64,000 nucleotides of DNA from JACQFK01 sp041482015. Its GTDB lineage: Bacteria > Planctomycetota > MHYJ01 > JACPRB01. Position numbers and translations under genes: made by a program. Where the stretch lies: assembly GCA_041482015.1 (NCBI GenBank), contig JBGPCZ010000004.1, positions 20,661 to 84,660 on the forward strand, written 5' to 3'. Each line of letters starts with the position of its first letter. Positions within the stretch are counted from its first letter, which is position 1. The notes under the pieces were generated by a model that worked only from the letters and a program-made list of their open reading frames with translations, had not been told where the DNA came from and searched no databases. This document shows, in pieces, positions 1-7,430 of the stretch.

Positions 1-404
1 TTCCAACTCGGATCGCTCGCGTAGAGCGTCCCGTCGGGCGCGATCGCGAGGTCGTTGGGCTGGTTCATCTTGGGCTCGTGCGCAAAGACCGTGATCTCGC
101 GGGTCTTCGGGTCGATCCGGAGCACCTGGTGCTCCACGTAGTCCGCCACGTACATCAGGCCCTTCCGGTCGAAGCGGATGCCGTTCCCCGTGCTCTTCCC
201 GGGAAGCGTGACCCAGACTTCGCCCTTTCCGTCCGGGGTGACGCGGCCGATCGTCTGCTGCTTTCCGAAGTTGACGGCGAAGATGTTCCCGTCGCGGTCG
301 CAAGCGGGACCCTCGATGCCCTCGGTGAACAGGCCTTCGGCGGTCAGCGACGTCGCGTTCTCCTGCGCGGCCCAGAGGACCCATGCGGCCAGGATGTGTT
401 TCAT
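1..404 (-). CDS. SMP-30/gluconolactonase-like secreted protein (3' end cut by window edge)
   Basis: Reading from the ATG at 404 gives a hydrophobic N-terminus (MKHILAAWVLWAAQ) followed by beta-propeller sequence typical of the SMP-30/gluconolactonase/LRE family: EGIEGPACDRDGNIFAVNF, GNGIRFDRKGLMYVADY and NQPNDLAIAPDGTLYASD. The second and third blocks are the usual N-G-x-x-x-D and N-D-x-x-x-x-D-G propeller motifs that in the family hold the divalent metal and lactone. A good Shine-Dalgarno (GGGAGGTAG) precedes the start. It lies downstream of, and in the same direction as, the XylR-like regulator. Family members hydrolyse sugar lactones, so it could be a second lactonase for the adjacent sugar operon, but this is inference. 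About two thirds of the protein is outside the window. Confidence 0.8.
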   Translation of the reverse strand, partial: MKHILAAWVLWAAQENATSLTAEGLFTEGIEGPACDRDGNIFAVNFGKQQTIGRVTPDGKGEVWVTLPGKSTGNGIRFDRKGLMYVADYVEHQVLRIDPKTREITVFAHEPKMNQPNDLAIAPDGTLYASDPSW

Positions 405-463
405 CGCGCTACCTCCCGTCGGGCGAGCATAGCCGACACGACCTTCCGCAGCAAGCGACCGCG

Positions 464-1594
464 TCAGCGCGACTCACGCCGGAACGCCGCGGGGGTCCGC
501 CCGGTCGCCTTCCGGAAGAGCGAACTCAGGTAGGCCGGCTGGTGGAAGCCCAGCTGGTCGCTGATCCGGCGGACCGCGAGGTCCGTCGTCGCGAGCAGCG
601 CCTTCGCGCGGTCGATCCGGAGCCGCTGGATCTCCGCCTTTGGCGTGCGCCCGAGATGTTTCACGAAGCGGTGCTCGAGGGCCCGGCGCGACAGCGGGAC
701 TTCGCGGAGGACCGAGCCCACGTCGATGCCCTCCAGCGCGTGGCGCCGGATGAAGTGGAGCGCCTTCGCGACGTACGGGTCGGCGATCGCGAGGATGTCC
801 GTCGACTGCCGGGTCGAGACGCCGAGCGGCGCGACGAGCGTCGGCCCCGCGGGCGCCCGGCCGCCCCGCATCAACCGGTCCAAGAGGGCCGCCGCCTCGT
901 AGCCCGCGCGCTCGGGGTTGAACGCCACGCTCGAGAGCGGCGGGTCGGAGAGCTCGCAGAGCTCCCGGTCGTCGTCCGCGCCGACGACCGCCACCTCCTC
1001 CGGCACCGCGAGCCCGCCCCGCCGGCACGCGTCGAGCGCGCGCAGGCCGTGGATGTCGTTCGTCGCGACGAGTCCGAGAGGCTTGGGCAGCGACGCGATC
1101 CAGCGCCGGAGCCGCTCCTGCTGCGCCTCCCACCGGCCGCCCGAGGGATGGATCGCGAGCGTCACCTTCGCGGCCCGCGCGACCTCCTCCACGCCCGAGA
1201 GCCGCTCCTCCGACCAGTGCTCCCCCCGCACCCCGTGGAAGGCGAGGTGGCGGAGCCCGCGGTCCAGCAGGTGCTGCGCCGCGATCCGCCCCACTGCGCG
1301 GTTGTCGTTCAGGATCATCGGGGTCCGCGCGCGCCGCTCCACGCGGTCGAACAGTCCCACCATCGGCAGGCCCGTCCGCGCCAGTCGCGGGTCGTCGCTC
1401 CGGGTGATGATCCCGTCCCCCTTCCAGCGGCCGATCCAGTCCGGGAGCGCCGCCCCGAGCTCGCGCTGCTCCAGGAAGATCGACCACGGCCCGCGCTCCT
1501 TCAGGTAGCGCGCGATCCCGCGTAGGACGCCGCGGCCGTACGCGATCGACGATTCGACGATCAGCGCCACGTGGGGACGGCTCCGGCGGGCCAT
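464..1594 (-). CDS. XylR-like transcriptional regulator (LacI-type sensor plus AraC HTH)
   Basis: 376 residues. The N-terminal two thirds (about 8-270) is a periplasmic-binding-protein/LacI-like sugar sensor (VALIVESSIAYGRGVLRGI, GLVATNDIHGLRAL, VAVVGADDD). The C-terminal 100 residues are an AraC/XylS double helix-turn-helix (VPLSRRALEHRFVKHLGRTP, then RISDQLGFHQPAYLSSLFRKATG). This order is that of E. coli XylR, which activates sugar catabolic genes when the sensor binds sugar. There is no N-terminal LacI HTH. It is divergent from the uxaE-led operon at 1736, so the likely targets are that operon and itself. The ligand is unknown; L-galactose, L-fucose or a uronate would fit the neighbours. 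Confidence 0.88.
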   Translation of the reverse strand: MARRSRPHVALIVESSIAYGRGVLRGIARYLKERGPWSIFLEQRELGAALPDWIGRWKGDGIITRSDDPRLARTGLPMVGLFDRVERRARTPMILNDNRAVGRIAAQHLLDRGLRHLAFHGVRGEHWSEERLSGVEEVARAAKVTLAIHPSGGRWEAQQERLRRWIASLPKPLGLVATNDIHGLRALDACRRGGLAVPEEVAVVGADDDRELCELSDPPLSSVAFNPERAGYEAAALLDRLMRGGRAPAGPTLVAPLGVSTRQSTDILAIADPYVAKALHFIRRHALEGIDVGSVLREVPLSRRALEHRFVKHLGRTPKAEIQRLRIDRAKALLATTDLAVRRISDQLGFHQPAYLSSLFRKATGRTPAAFRRESR

Positions 1595-1735
1595 GTTAAA
1601 AAGTTAACCCTTTGACCTCCCTCGCGTCAAGGACTAGGGGGGAGAATGTAAAATAACGATATTCTTTTGCGCGTTCGGGGATTCCCCGGCACGGCCCGCC
1701 CGGCTATCGTGAGGGGGTTGCACGAAAGGATCTCC
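1595..1735. promoter_or_regulatory. Divergent control region between the XylR-like regulator and uxaE operon
   Basis: 141 bases between two divergent starts. It contains GTTAAAAAGTTAAC (a GTTAA direct repeat ending in a GTTAAC palindrome) directly beside the regulator start at about 1596-1609, and an AT-rich TAAAAT at 1649-1654 that could be a -10 for the rightward operon. The repeat is a candidate regulator site. No consensus -35 is obvious. Confidence 0.4.
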
Positions 1736-3346
1736 ATGGACCTCTTCCGGACCTCCTGCCGCGGGGGCGAGGCCGCCGCCCTCCCCTCGAAGACGCAGAT
1801 CGCGCTCGCCCGAGCCCTCCGCGAGCTCGCGCACTGGGACCGAGCGTACCCCGCCTCCGCGATCTCCCACCAGGGCGCGTGGATCGTCGCGGGACGGACC
1901 GGCCGCGACCGGGGCCTCGCCGTGGGCTTCCCCGCCGGGAAGCGCCCGCGCTGGGCGGCCGCGCTCCGCGGATTCGAGCGCGCCGAGGGCGACGTCACGA
2001 TCCTCCTCTGCGACGGAAGCCACGAGACGCTCGTCGCGCTCCGCCAGGCGCTCCCGTTCCTCCAGCCCCGCCCGACCGGGACCGGCCCATCCTTTGGATT
2101 CGGCGACCGCACCGGCCTCGCCACGCCGGGCCATCTCCTCGCGCTCGAGGGAAGCGGCTTCTTCCCCAACCTCGCCCAGCAGTCGATCCGCGAGATGGGC
2201 CGGACCCAGCGGACGCCCCAGGACGTGCTCGACGCGGCCGTCTTCGGCGCGCTCCAGTCGGGACGCCTCGACGGCTTCGGCGCCGACGCCGACCATTTGA
2301 AGACGCTCGACGACGTCGACCGCTGCGCCGAGGCGGGCTTCGTCATGTTCACGCTCGACGCCATCGAGAAGGTCCAGGACCAGGCCCCCAAGATGAGCGA
2401 CGCCGTGCTCGAGACCGAGTACCGCAAGGTGATCGACGAGGTCCCGGGCGCGAAGTCGTGGGAGAAGAAGTACCTCGGGAAATCCTTCACCTTCGAGAAG
2501 GTGGTGAAGGTCACCTTCGAAGGCCGCGCGTGGCGCGAGGGCGTCGTCAAATACGGCCGCGGCATCCCCTACTGGCTCGAGATGGAGAAGCGCGCGCGCC
2601 AGAAGACGAAGGGCCGCGCCCTCGAGATCGAGATCGCCGTCGACGAGACCGGCGCCGTCACCACGGCCGCCGAGCATCTCTTCATCGTCCGCGAGCTCCA
2701 GGAGCGCGGCATGACGTTCCAGGGCCTCGCGCCCCGGTTCGTCGGCGAGTTCGAGAAGGGGGTCGACTACAAGGGCGAGCGGAAAGTCCTCGAGGACTCG
2801 GTCGTCGAGCACGCCGTCCTCGCCCGCGCCCACGGCGGCTACAAGATCTCGGTCCACTCCGGGAGCGACAAGTTCTCCGTCTACCCGATGATCGCGAAAG
2901 CGACCGCCGGAAAGTTCCATTTGAAGACCGCCGGCACGAGCTGGATGGAGGCGGTGCGCGTCATCGTTCGCAAGGAGCCCGGCCTCTTCCGCGACATGTG
3001 CGACCACGTTCGCGGCCAGTACGAGAAGGACCGCGCGAGCTACCACATCTCGGGCGATCCCGGGACAGTCCCGCCGCCGCGGACGCTGAAGGACTCCGAC
3101 CTCGAGCGGATCTACGTCGTCGAGGACGACGGCCGGCAGATCATGCACGTGACGTACGGCTCGGCGTTCACGGCGAAGGACGCCTCGGGCCGCTGGCTCT
3201 TCCGCGACCGGATCTTCGACCTGCTCGCGCGCGAGGAGGACCTTTACACGGAGTGCCTCGCGAAGCACCTGGGCCGGCACGTCAAGGGGCTGAAGGCGGG
3301 CCTCGCGAAGAAGAAGCGCCGCGCGACGGCCGGGGCGCGCCGATGA
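1736..3346 (+). CDS. uxaE: Tagaturonate/fructuronate epimerase UxaE
   Basis: 536 residues from the ATG at 1736, preceded by GAAAGGA at the right distance; the longer reading frame upstream lacks a ribosome site. The protein carries the hallmarks of the UxaE family (as in Thermotoga maritima): FGFGDRTGLATPGHLLAL, FPNLAQQSIREMGRT, GFGADADHLK, the VDYKGE block, YKISVHSGSDKFSVYP and FHLKTAGTSW. UxaE is a metal-dependent epimerase interconverting D-tagaturonate and D-fructuronate, so it links galactonate/galacturonate-type intermediates to the fructuronate branch. Its stop overlaps the next start (ATGA), making it the first gene of a translationally coupled operon. It is cytoplasmic, with no signal peptide. 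Confidence 0.9.
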   Translation: MDLFRTSCRGGEAAALPSKTQIALARALRELAHWDRAYPASAISHQGAWIVAGRTGRDRGLAVGFPAGKRPRWAAALRGFERAEGDVTILLCDGSHETLVALRQALPFLQPRPTGTGPSFGFGDRTGLATPGHLLALEGSGFFPNLAQQSIREMGRTQRTPQDVLDAAVFGALQSGRLDGFGADADHLKTLDDVDRCAEAGFVMFTLDAIEKVQDQAPKMSDAVLETEYRKVIDEVPGAKSWEKKYLGKSFTFEKVVKVTFEGRAWREGVVKYGRGIPYWLEMEKRARQKTKGRALEIEIAVDETGAVTTAAEHLFIVRELQERGMTFQGLAPRFVGEFEKGVDYKGERKVLEDSVVEHAVLARAHGGYKISVHSGSDKFSVYPMIAKATAGKFHLKTAGTSWMEAVRVIVRKEPGLFRDMCDHVRGQYEKDRASYHISGDPGTVPPPRTLKDSDLERIYVVEDDGRQIMHVTYGSAFTAKDASGRWLFRDRIFDLLAREEDLYTECLAKHLGRHVKGLKAGLAKKKRRATAGARR

Positions 3347-4350
3347 AAGCGATCCGGCTCGAGAAGCCCGGCCACTACGCCCGGGTCGAGATCGAGGAGC
3401 CGAAGAAGCCCGCGGCGGGCGAGGCGCTCGTCCGCGTCCTGACTGTCGGGATCTGCGGCACCGACGTCTCCGGGTTCCTCGGAAAGATGCCCTTCTACAC
3501 CTACCCGCGCATCCCGGGCCACGAGCTCGGGGTGGAAGTGCTCGAGGTCGGGCCGGGCGTGACGAACGCGAAACCCGGCGAGCGCTGCGCGGTCGAGCCC
3601 TATTTGAACTGCGAGACCTGCCGTGCCTGCCGCGCAGGCCGCGGGAATTGCTGTGAGACTCTGAAAGTGTTGGGCGTCATGACCGACGGGGGGCTCCGCC
3701 CGCGCTTCGTCCTCCCGGCGCGTAAACTCCACCCGGCGGGGACGCTTCCCCCCGACACGCTCCCGCTCGTCGAAACGCTCGGGATCGGGTACCACGCCGT
3801 GGAGCGCGGCGCTCCCCAGAGGGGCGAGGAAATCCTGGTCGTCGGCGCCGGCCCGATCGGCCTCGCCGCCATGCAGTTCGCCAAGATCCGCGGCGCGCGG
3901 CTGACCGTCCTCGACGTCAACCCGCGCCGCCTCGAGTTCGCGAGGCAGGAGATGGCCGTCGACCAGACGGTCGTCGCCGACGGCACCGAGAAGCAGAAGC
4001 TCGACGGCGCGTTCCCGCTCGTGATCGACGCGACGGGCCACGCCGGTTCGATGAGCCAGGCGATCCACTTCGTCGCGCCGACCGGCCGCCTCGTCTTCGT
4101 CGGGATCACCAGCGACAACGTCAGCTTCCCCGACCCGCTCTTCCACCGGCGCGAGATCACCATCTTCGCCTCGCGGAATTCGCTCCCGCCCGACTTCGAC
4201 GCGATCATCCGGCTGATCCAGGAGGGAAAGGTCAACATCAAGCCCTGGATCACGCACCGCACGACTTTCGAGCAGTACATCGCGGACTTCCCGGAGGCGA
4301 CCAAGCCCGAAAGCGGCATGATCAAGCTGATGGTGGAGGTCGCCCAGTGA
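3343..4350 (+). CDS. Zinc-dependent medium-chain dehydrogenase (L-galactonate-5-dehydrogenase-like)
   Basis: 335 residues. Catalytic zinc ligands are visible: Cys38 (ICGTD), His60-Glu61 (GHELG). The structural zinc lobe is Cys90, Cys93, Cys96 and Cys104. The NAD(P) site is VVGAGPIGLAAMQ, followed by TVLDVNPRR, where the acidic residue suggests NAD. The family includes sorbitol, threonine and L-gulonate/L-galactonate 5-dehydrogenases. Because it sits between uxaE and sugar lactonase genes, oxidation of L-galactonate to D-tagaturonate is the best-fitting reaction, but substrate is inferred from context only. It overlaps uxaE and the next gene by 4 and 4 bases. Confidence 0.85.
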   Translation: MKAIRLEKPGHYARVEIEEPKKPAAGEALVRVLTVGICGTDVSGFLGKMPFYTYPRIPGHELGVEVLEVGPGVTNAKPGERCAVEPYLNCETCRACRAGRGNCCETLKVLGVMTDGGLRPRFVLPARKLHPAGTLPPDTLPLVETLGIGYHAVERGAPQRGEEILVVGAGPIGLAAMQFAKIRGARLTVLDVNPRRLEFARQEMAVDQTVVADGTEKQKLDGAFPLVIDATGHAGSMSQAIHFVAPTGRLVFVGITSDNVSFPDPLFHRREITIFASRNSLPPDFDAIIRLIQEGKVNIKPWITHRTTFEQYIADFPEATKPESGMIKLMVEVAQ

Positions 4351-5162
4351 ACCCGACCGCCCTGACCGTGAGCCTCGTGCCCCAGGCCAGGGGTGGACCG
4401 TTCATCCTCTGGGATCCGCTGCCGGAGTCCTGCCGGAAAGCGAAGGCCCTCGGGTACGACGCGATCGAAATCTTCCCGCCGGGCGCGGACGTCGACGCGG
4501 CGCTGATCGAGAAGTGCCTGGAGGAGAGCGGCCTCAAGGTCGCCGCCATGGGGACCGGCGCGGGCTGGGTCTTGAAAAAGCTCACGCTGACCAGCCCCGA
4601 CGCGGGCGTCCGTCGCGAGGCGCGCGAGTTCACGAAGGCGGTCATCGAACTCGCCGGCCGCTTTGGCGCGCCCGCGATCCTCGGCTCGATGCAGGGACGC
4701 TGGGGGGCGGACGTCGACAAGACGACCGCGGTCAACCACCTGCGATCCGCGCTCGAGGAGTTCGGCGAGCACGCGAAGAAGCAGGGCGTCACCTTCCTCC
4801 TCGAGCCGCTCAACCGCTACGAAGGCAACGTGGTCAACACGATCGAGGACGCGGTCGCGATCGTCCGCTCGCTCGCGACCCGGAACGTGACGATCCTGGC
4901 CGACCTCTTCCATATGAACATCGAAGAGACGAGCATCCCCGGGGCGCTCCGCGCGGGCGGCCCGCTCATCACCCACGTCCAGCTCGCCGATTCCAACCGC
5001 CGCCCCGCGGGCCACGGCCACACCGATTTCCGCGAGGTCGCGTCGGTCCTCCAGTCGATCGGGTACAACGGATATCTCTCGGCCGAGGCGCTCCCGTGGC
5101 CCAATCCCGACGACGCGGCGCGCCTGGCGATGGAAGGCATCCGGAGGTTCTTCACATGCTGA
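4347..5162 (+). CDS. Sugar phosphate isomerase/epimerase-like TIM-barrel protein
   Basis: 271 residues, starting with GTG at 4347 that overlaps the upstream stop. The fold is the xylose-isomerase-like TIM barrel (AP endonuclease family 2, PF01261): YDAIEIFPPG, VTFLLEPLNRYEGNVVNT with the metal-binding Glu, ILADLFHMNIEE with Asp and His, ITHVQLADSNRR and GYLSAEALP with the final Glu. These give the usual Glu/Asp/His/Glu metal site. Such enzymes epimerise or isomerise keto sugars, tagatose-3-epimerase being a close relative of the family. The exact substrate is unknown; the position within the operon argues for an intermediate of the same pathway. Confidence 0.82.
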   Translation: MNPTALTVSLVPQARGGPFILWDPLPESCRKAKALGYDAIEIFPPGADVDAALIEKCLEESGLKVAAMGTGAGWVLKKLTLTSPDAGVRREAREFTKAVIELAGRFGAPAILGSMQGRWGADVDKTTAVNHLRSALEEFGEHAKKQGVTFLLEPLNRYEGNVVNTIEDAVAIVRSLATRNVTILADLFHMNIEETSIPGALRAGGPLITHVQLADSNRRPAGHGHTDFREVASVLQSIGYNGYLSAEALPWPNPDDAARLAMEGIRRFFTC

Positions 5163-5602
5163 AGCACGGTCTCATCCATCCGACGATCAACGAGATCCTC
5201 GGCCGCGCGGGCCACCACGGCAAGGTCCTGATCGCGGACGGCAACTACCCGGCGTCGTCGACGCTCGGGCCGAACGCCCAGCTCGTCGCCCTCAACCTCT
5301 CGCCGGGCGTCGTGACCTGCACGCAGGTGCTGGAAGCGCTCGTCACCGCGATCCCGATCGAGGCGGCAAACACGATGATGTACGAAAAGACGGGCCCCTA
5401 CGGGCTCAAGGCCGACCCGCCCGTCTGGGCGCAGTACCGGTCGGTCTTCAAGAAGGCGAAGCTCCCGCTCAAGCTCCAGCCGATCGAGAAGTGGGAGTTC
5501 TACAAGGCGGTCGCGACGCCCGACCACGTCCTGACCATCCTGACGGCGGACCAGCAACGATTCGCGAATCTGCTTCTGACGATCGGAGTGAGGATGTCAT
5601 GA
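5156..5602 (+). CDS. fucU: RbsD/FucU-family sugar mutarotase
   Basis: 148 residues, close to the 140 of E. coli FucU. Family features include LIHPTINEILGRAGHHGKVL near the N-terminus with its conserved His, IADGNYP and the C-terminal YKAVATPDHVLTILTADQQ. RbsD/FucU proteins interconvert alpha and beta anomers (L-fucose, L-galactose, ribose) before the next enzyme, consistent with a sugar dehydrogenase immediately downstream. It overlaps the upstream gene by 7 bases and the aldo/keto reductase start by 4. I favour FucU over RbsD because of the deoxy/L-sugar context; the symbol is therefore tentative. Confidence 0.82.
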   Translation: MLKHGLIHPTINEILGRAGHHGKVLIADGNYPASSTLGPNAQLVALNLSPGVVTCTQVLEALVTAIPIEAANTMMYEKTGPYGLKADPPVWAQYRSVFKKAKLPLKLQPIEKWEFYKAVATPDHVLTILTADQQRFANLLLTIGVRMS

Positions 5603-6573
5603 AGACTCGTACGCTGGGAAAGACGGGGCTTCAGCTGCCGATCCTGTCGTTCGGCGCCTCCTCGCTCGGCGCAGAGTTCCGCGGGATCGACATCCAGGAG
5701 GCGATGAAGGCGGTCCGCGTCGCGCTCGACTGCGGGATGAACTTCATCGACACGTCGCCCTTCTACGGGCGCGGCATGTCGGAGGTGCTGCTCGGCGTCG
5801 CGCTCCAGGACGTCCCGCGCGAGAAGTACCTCCTGTGCTCCAAGCTCGGGCGCTACGACGCCGCCCACTTCGACTTCTCCGCGAAGCGGGTCGTCGAGAG
5901 CGTCGACGTCTCGCTCAAAAGGATGCGCGTCGATCACCTGGACATCTGCCTCTGCCACGACCTCGAGTTCGTCGACATGAGCCAGATCGTGGAGGAGACG
6001 CTCCCCGCGCTCCGGAAGATCCAGCAGCAGGGGAAGGTCCGGTTCGTCGGCGTCTCGGGCTACCCCATGAAGATGTTCCGCTACGTCCTCGAGCGCGCGC
6101 CGATCGACGTCCTCCTCTCGTACAACCACTACACGCTCCAGAACACGATGCTCGAGGGGCTGATCCCGCTCGCGAAGTCCAAGGGGACGGGCGTGATGAA
6201 CGCGGCCCCCTTCTCGGCGCGGCTGCTGTCGAACGCGCCGCTCCCCGCGTGGCACAAGGCGACCCCCGAGGTTCGCGAGACGGCGCGGATGGCGGCCGGG
6301 CACGCGGCGAAGCGAGGGAGCGACCTCGCCAAGCTCGCTGTCCAGTTCTCGATCCGGAACCCCGAGATCGCGACCTGCATTGCGGGTTCGGCCAGCCCCG
6401 AGCGCGTCGCGCAGTGGGCGAGGTGGGTCGAGGAGCCGGTCGACGAACCTCTGATGAAGGAAGTCCAGGCGATCCTCGCGCCGATCCACAACTGGTTCTA
6501 TGTCGAGGGGCGGCCGGAGAATAATGACGACCCCAACGATCGACGCTCACCAGCACTTCTGGCAGCGCGGTAG
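5599..6573 (+). CDS. Aldo/keto reductase, candidate L-galactose/L-fucose 1-dehydrogenase
   Basis: 324 residues. The aldo/keto reductase tetrad can be placed at Asp51, Tyr56 (DTSPFYG), Lys82 (SKLGR) and His120 (CLCHD). The sequence resembles the D-threo-aldose 1-dehydrogenase/L-galactose dehydrogenase subgroup (GRGMSEVLLGVAL). These enzymes oxidise the C1 of L-fucose or L-galactose to the aldono-lactone. The start ATG is coupled to the fucU stop. The last 17 codons overlap the next gene by 50 bases, so the C-terminal tail (DDPNDRRSPALLAAR) is poorly constrained and may be a read-through past an ancestral stop. Cytoplasmic. Confidence 0.85.
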   Translation: MKTRTLGKTGLQLPILSFGASSLGAEFRGIDIQEAMKAVRVALDCGMNFIDTSPFYGRGMSEVLLGVALQDVPREKYLLCSKLGRYDAAHFDFSAKRVVESVDVSLKRMRVDHLDICLCHDLEFVDMSQIVEETLPALRKIQQQGKVRFVGVSGYPMKMFRYVLERAPIDVLLSYNHYTLQNTMLEGLIPLAKSKGTGVMNAAPFSARLLSNAPLPAWHKATPEVRETARMAAGHAAKRGSDLAKLAVQFSIRNPEIATCIAGSASPERVAQWARWVEEPVDEPLMKEVQAILAPIHNWFYVEGRPENNDDPNDRRSPALLAAR

Positions 6574-7369
6574 GTTCAAGGACGGCTGGCTCGACCGGCC
6601 GGAACATCGGCCGATCTCCGGCAGCTTCCTGCCCGCGGACCTCGCGCCGCTCCTCCGGAAGACCGGAGTCCAGAAGACCGTGTTCGTCCAGACCCAGCAC
6701 GACGTCGAGGAAAACCGCTGGGTGCTCGGGCTGGCGAAGCAGCACGATTGGATCGCGGGCGTCGTCGGCTGGGTTGACCTGGCCAGCCCGCGCTGCGAGG
6801 AGCAGCTCCTCGAGTTCAAAGGGCAGCCGAAGTTCGTCGGCGTCCGCCACATCACGCAGGACGAGCCCGACGACGACTTCACCGTCCGGCCGGCGGTGCT
6901 CGCGGGGCTCAGGGTCCTCGAGAAGCGCGGCGTCCCCTTTGACCTGCTGTTCTACGTCAGGCACCTGAAGCACGCGGCGACGCTGGCCGCGAAGTTCCCG
7001 AACCTGAAGATGGTGATCGATCACCTCGCGAAGCCGCGGATCAAGGATCACTCGATGGACGTCTGGAAGGATGCGTTTGTCGCGGCGTCGAAATTCCCGA
7101 ACGTCTTCTGCAAGCTCTCCGGCATGGTGACCGAGGCCGACTGGAAGGCGTGGACCGTCGCGGACCTCAAGCCCTACGTCCAGCTCGCGCTCGAACGTTT
7201 CGGCCCCGACCGCCTGATGTTCGGCAGCGACTGGCCGGTCTGCGTGCTCGCGGCCCCTTATGAGCACGTCTTCGCGGCGCTCCACGAGGCCCTCGGCCCG
7301 GTCAGCGACACCGAACGCGAGAAAATCTTCGGCGGGACAGCATCGCGGTTCTACGGCCTTCAAATGTGA
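6524..7369 (+). CDS. Amidohydrolase-family sugar lactonase (COG3618)
   Basis: 281 residues. Metal-site motifs of amidohydrolase 2 lactonases are present: IDAHQHFW (His9, His11), MVIDHLAKP and FGSDWPV with the terminal Asp. COG3618 contains the L-fucono-1,5-lactonase and L-galactono-1,5-lactonase groups. It is the natural next step after the aldo/keto reductase and before the zinc dehydrogenase: lactone to L-aldonate. The start at 6524 lies inside the 3' end of the upstream gene with a weak GGAGA ribosome site, showing tight translational coupling. It is the last gene of the operon and is followed by a 45-base palindrome. Confidence 0.85.
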   Translation: MTTPTIDAHQHFWQRGRFKDGWLDRPEHRPISGSFLPADLAPLLRKTGVQKTVFVQTQHDVEENRWVLGLAKQHDWIAGVVGWVDLASPRCEEQLLEFKGQPKFVGVRHITQDEPDDDFTVRPAVLAGLRVLEKRGVPFDLLFYVRHLKHAATLAAKFPNLKMVIDHLAKPRIKDHSMDVWKDAFVAASKFPNVFCKLSGMVTEADWKAWTVADLKPYVQLALERFGPDRLMFGSDWPVCVLAAPYEHVFAALHEALGPVSDTEREKIFGGTASRFYGLQM

Positions 7370-7370
7370 A

Positions 7371-7415
7371 CCAAGTGTTAAGTGACGAATCCGATCTGTA
7401 ACTTAACAGTTGAGG
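7371..7415. repeat. Palindromic repeat element, copy A
   Basis: The element starts one base after the lactonase stop. Arms CCAAGTGTTAAGT and ACTTAACAGTTGAGG pair with one internal G-G mismatch around a loop containing ATCCGATCT. It aligns without gaps to the element at 15571, with about 36 of the first 43 bases identical including the loop 9-mer. It lies just upstream of a possible TAGAAT -10 at 7416-7421 for the next gene, so it could act as a terminator, an operator or a mobile palindromic repeat. Confidence 0.7.
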
Positions 7416-7430
7416 TAGAATCCGGGGACT

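Noticed and set aside
7389..7397. ATCCGATCT resembles the 3' end of a common sequencing adapter
   Set aside because: Flanks do not match an adapter, and the same element with symmetrical arms recurs at 15571 in intact genomic context.
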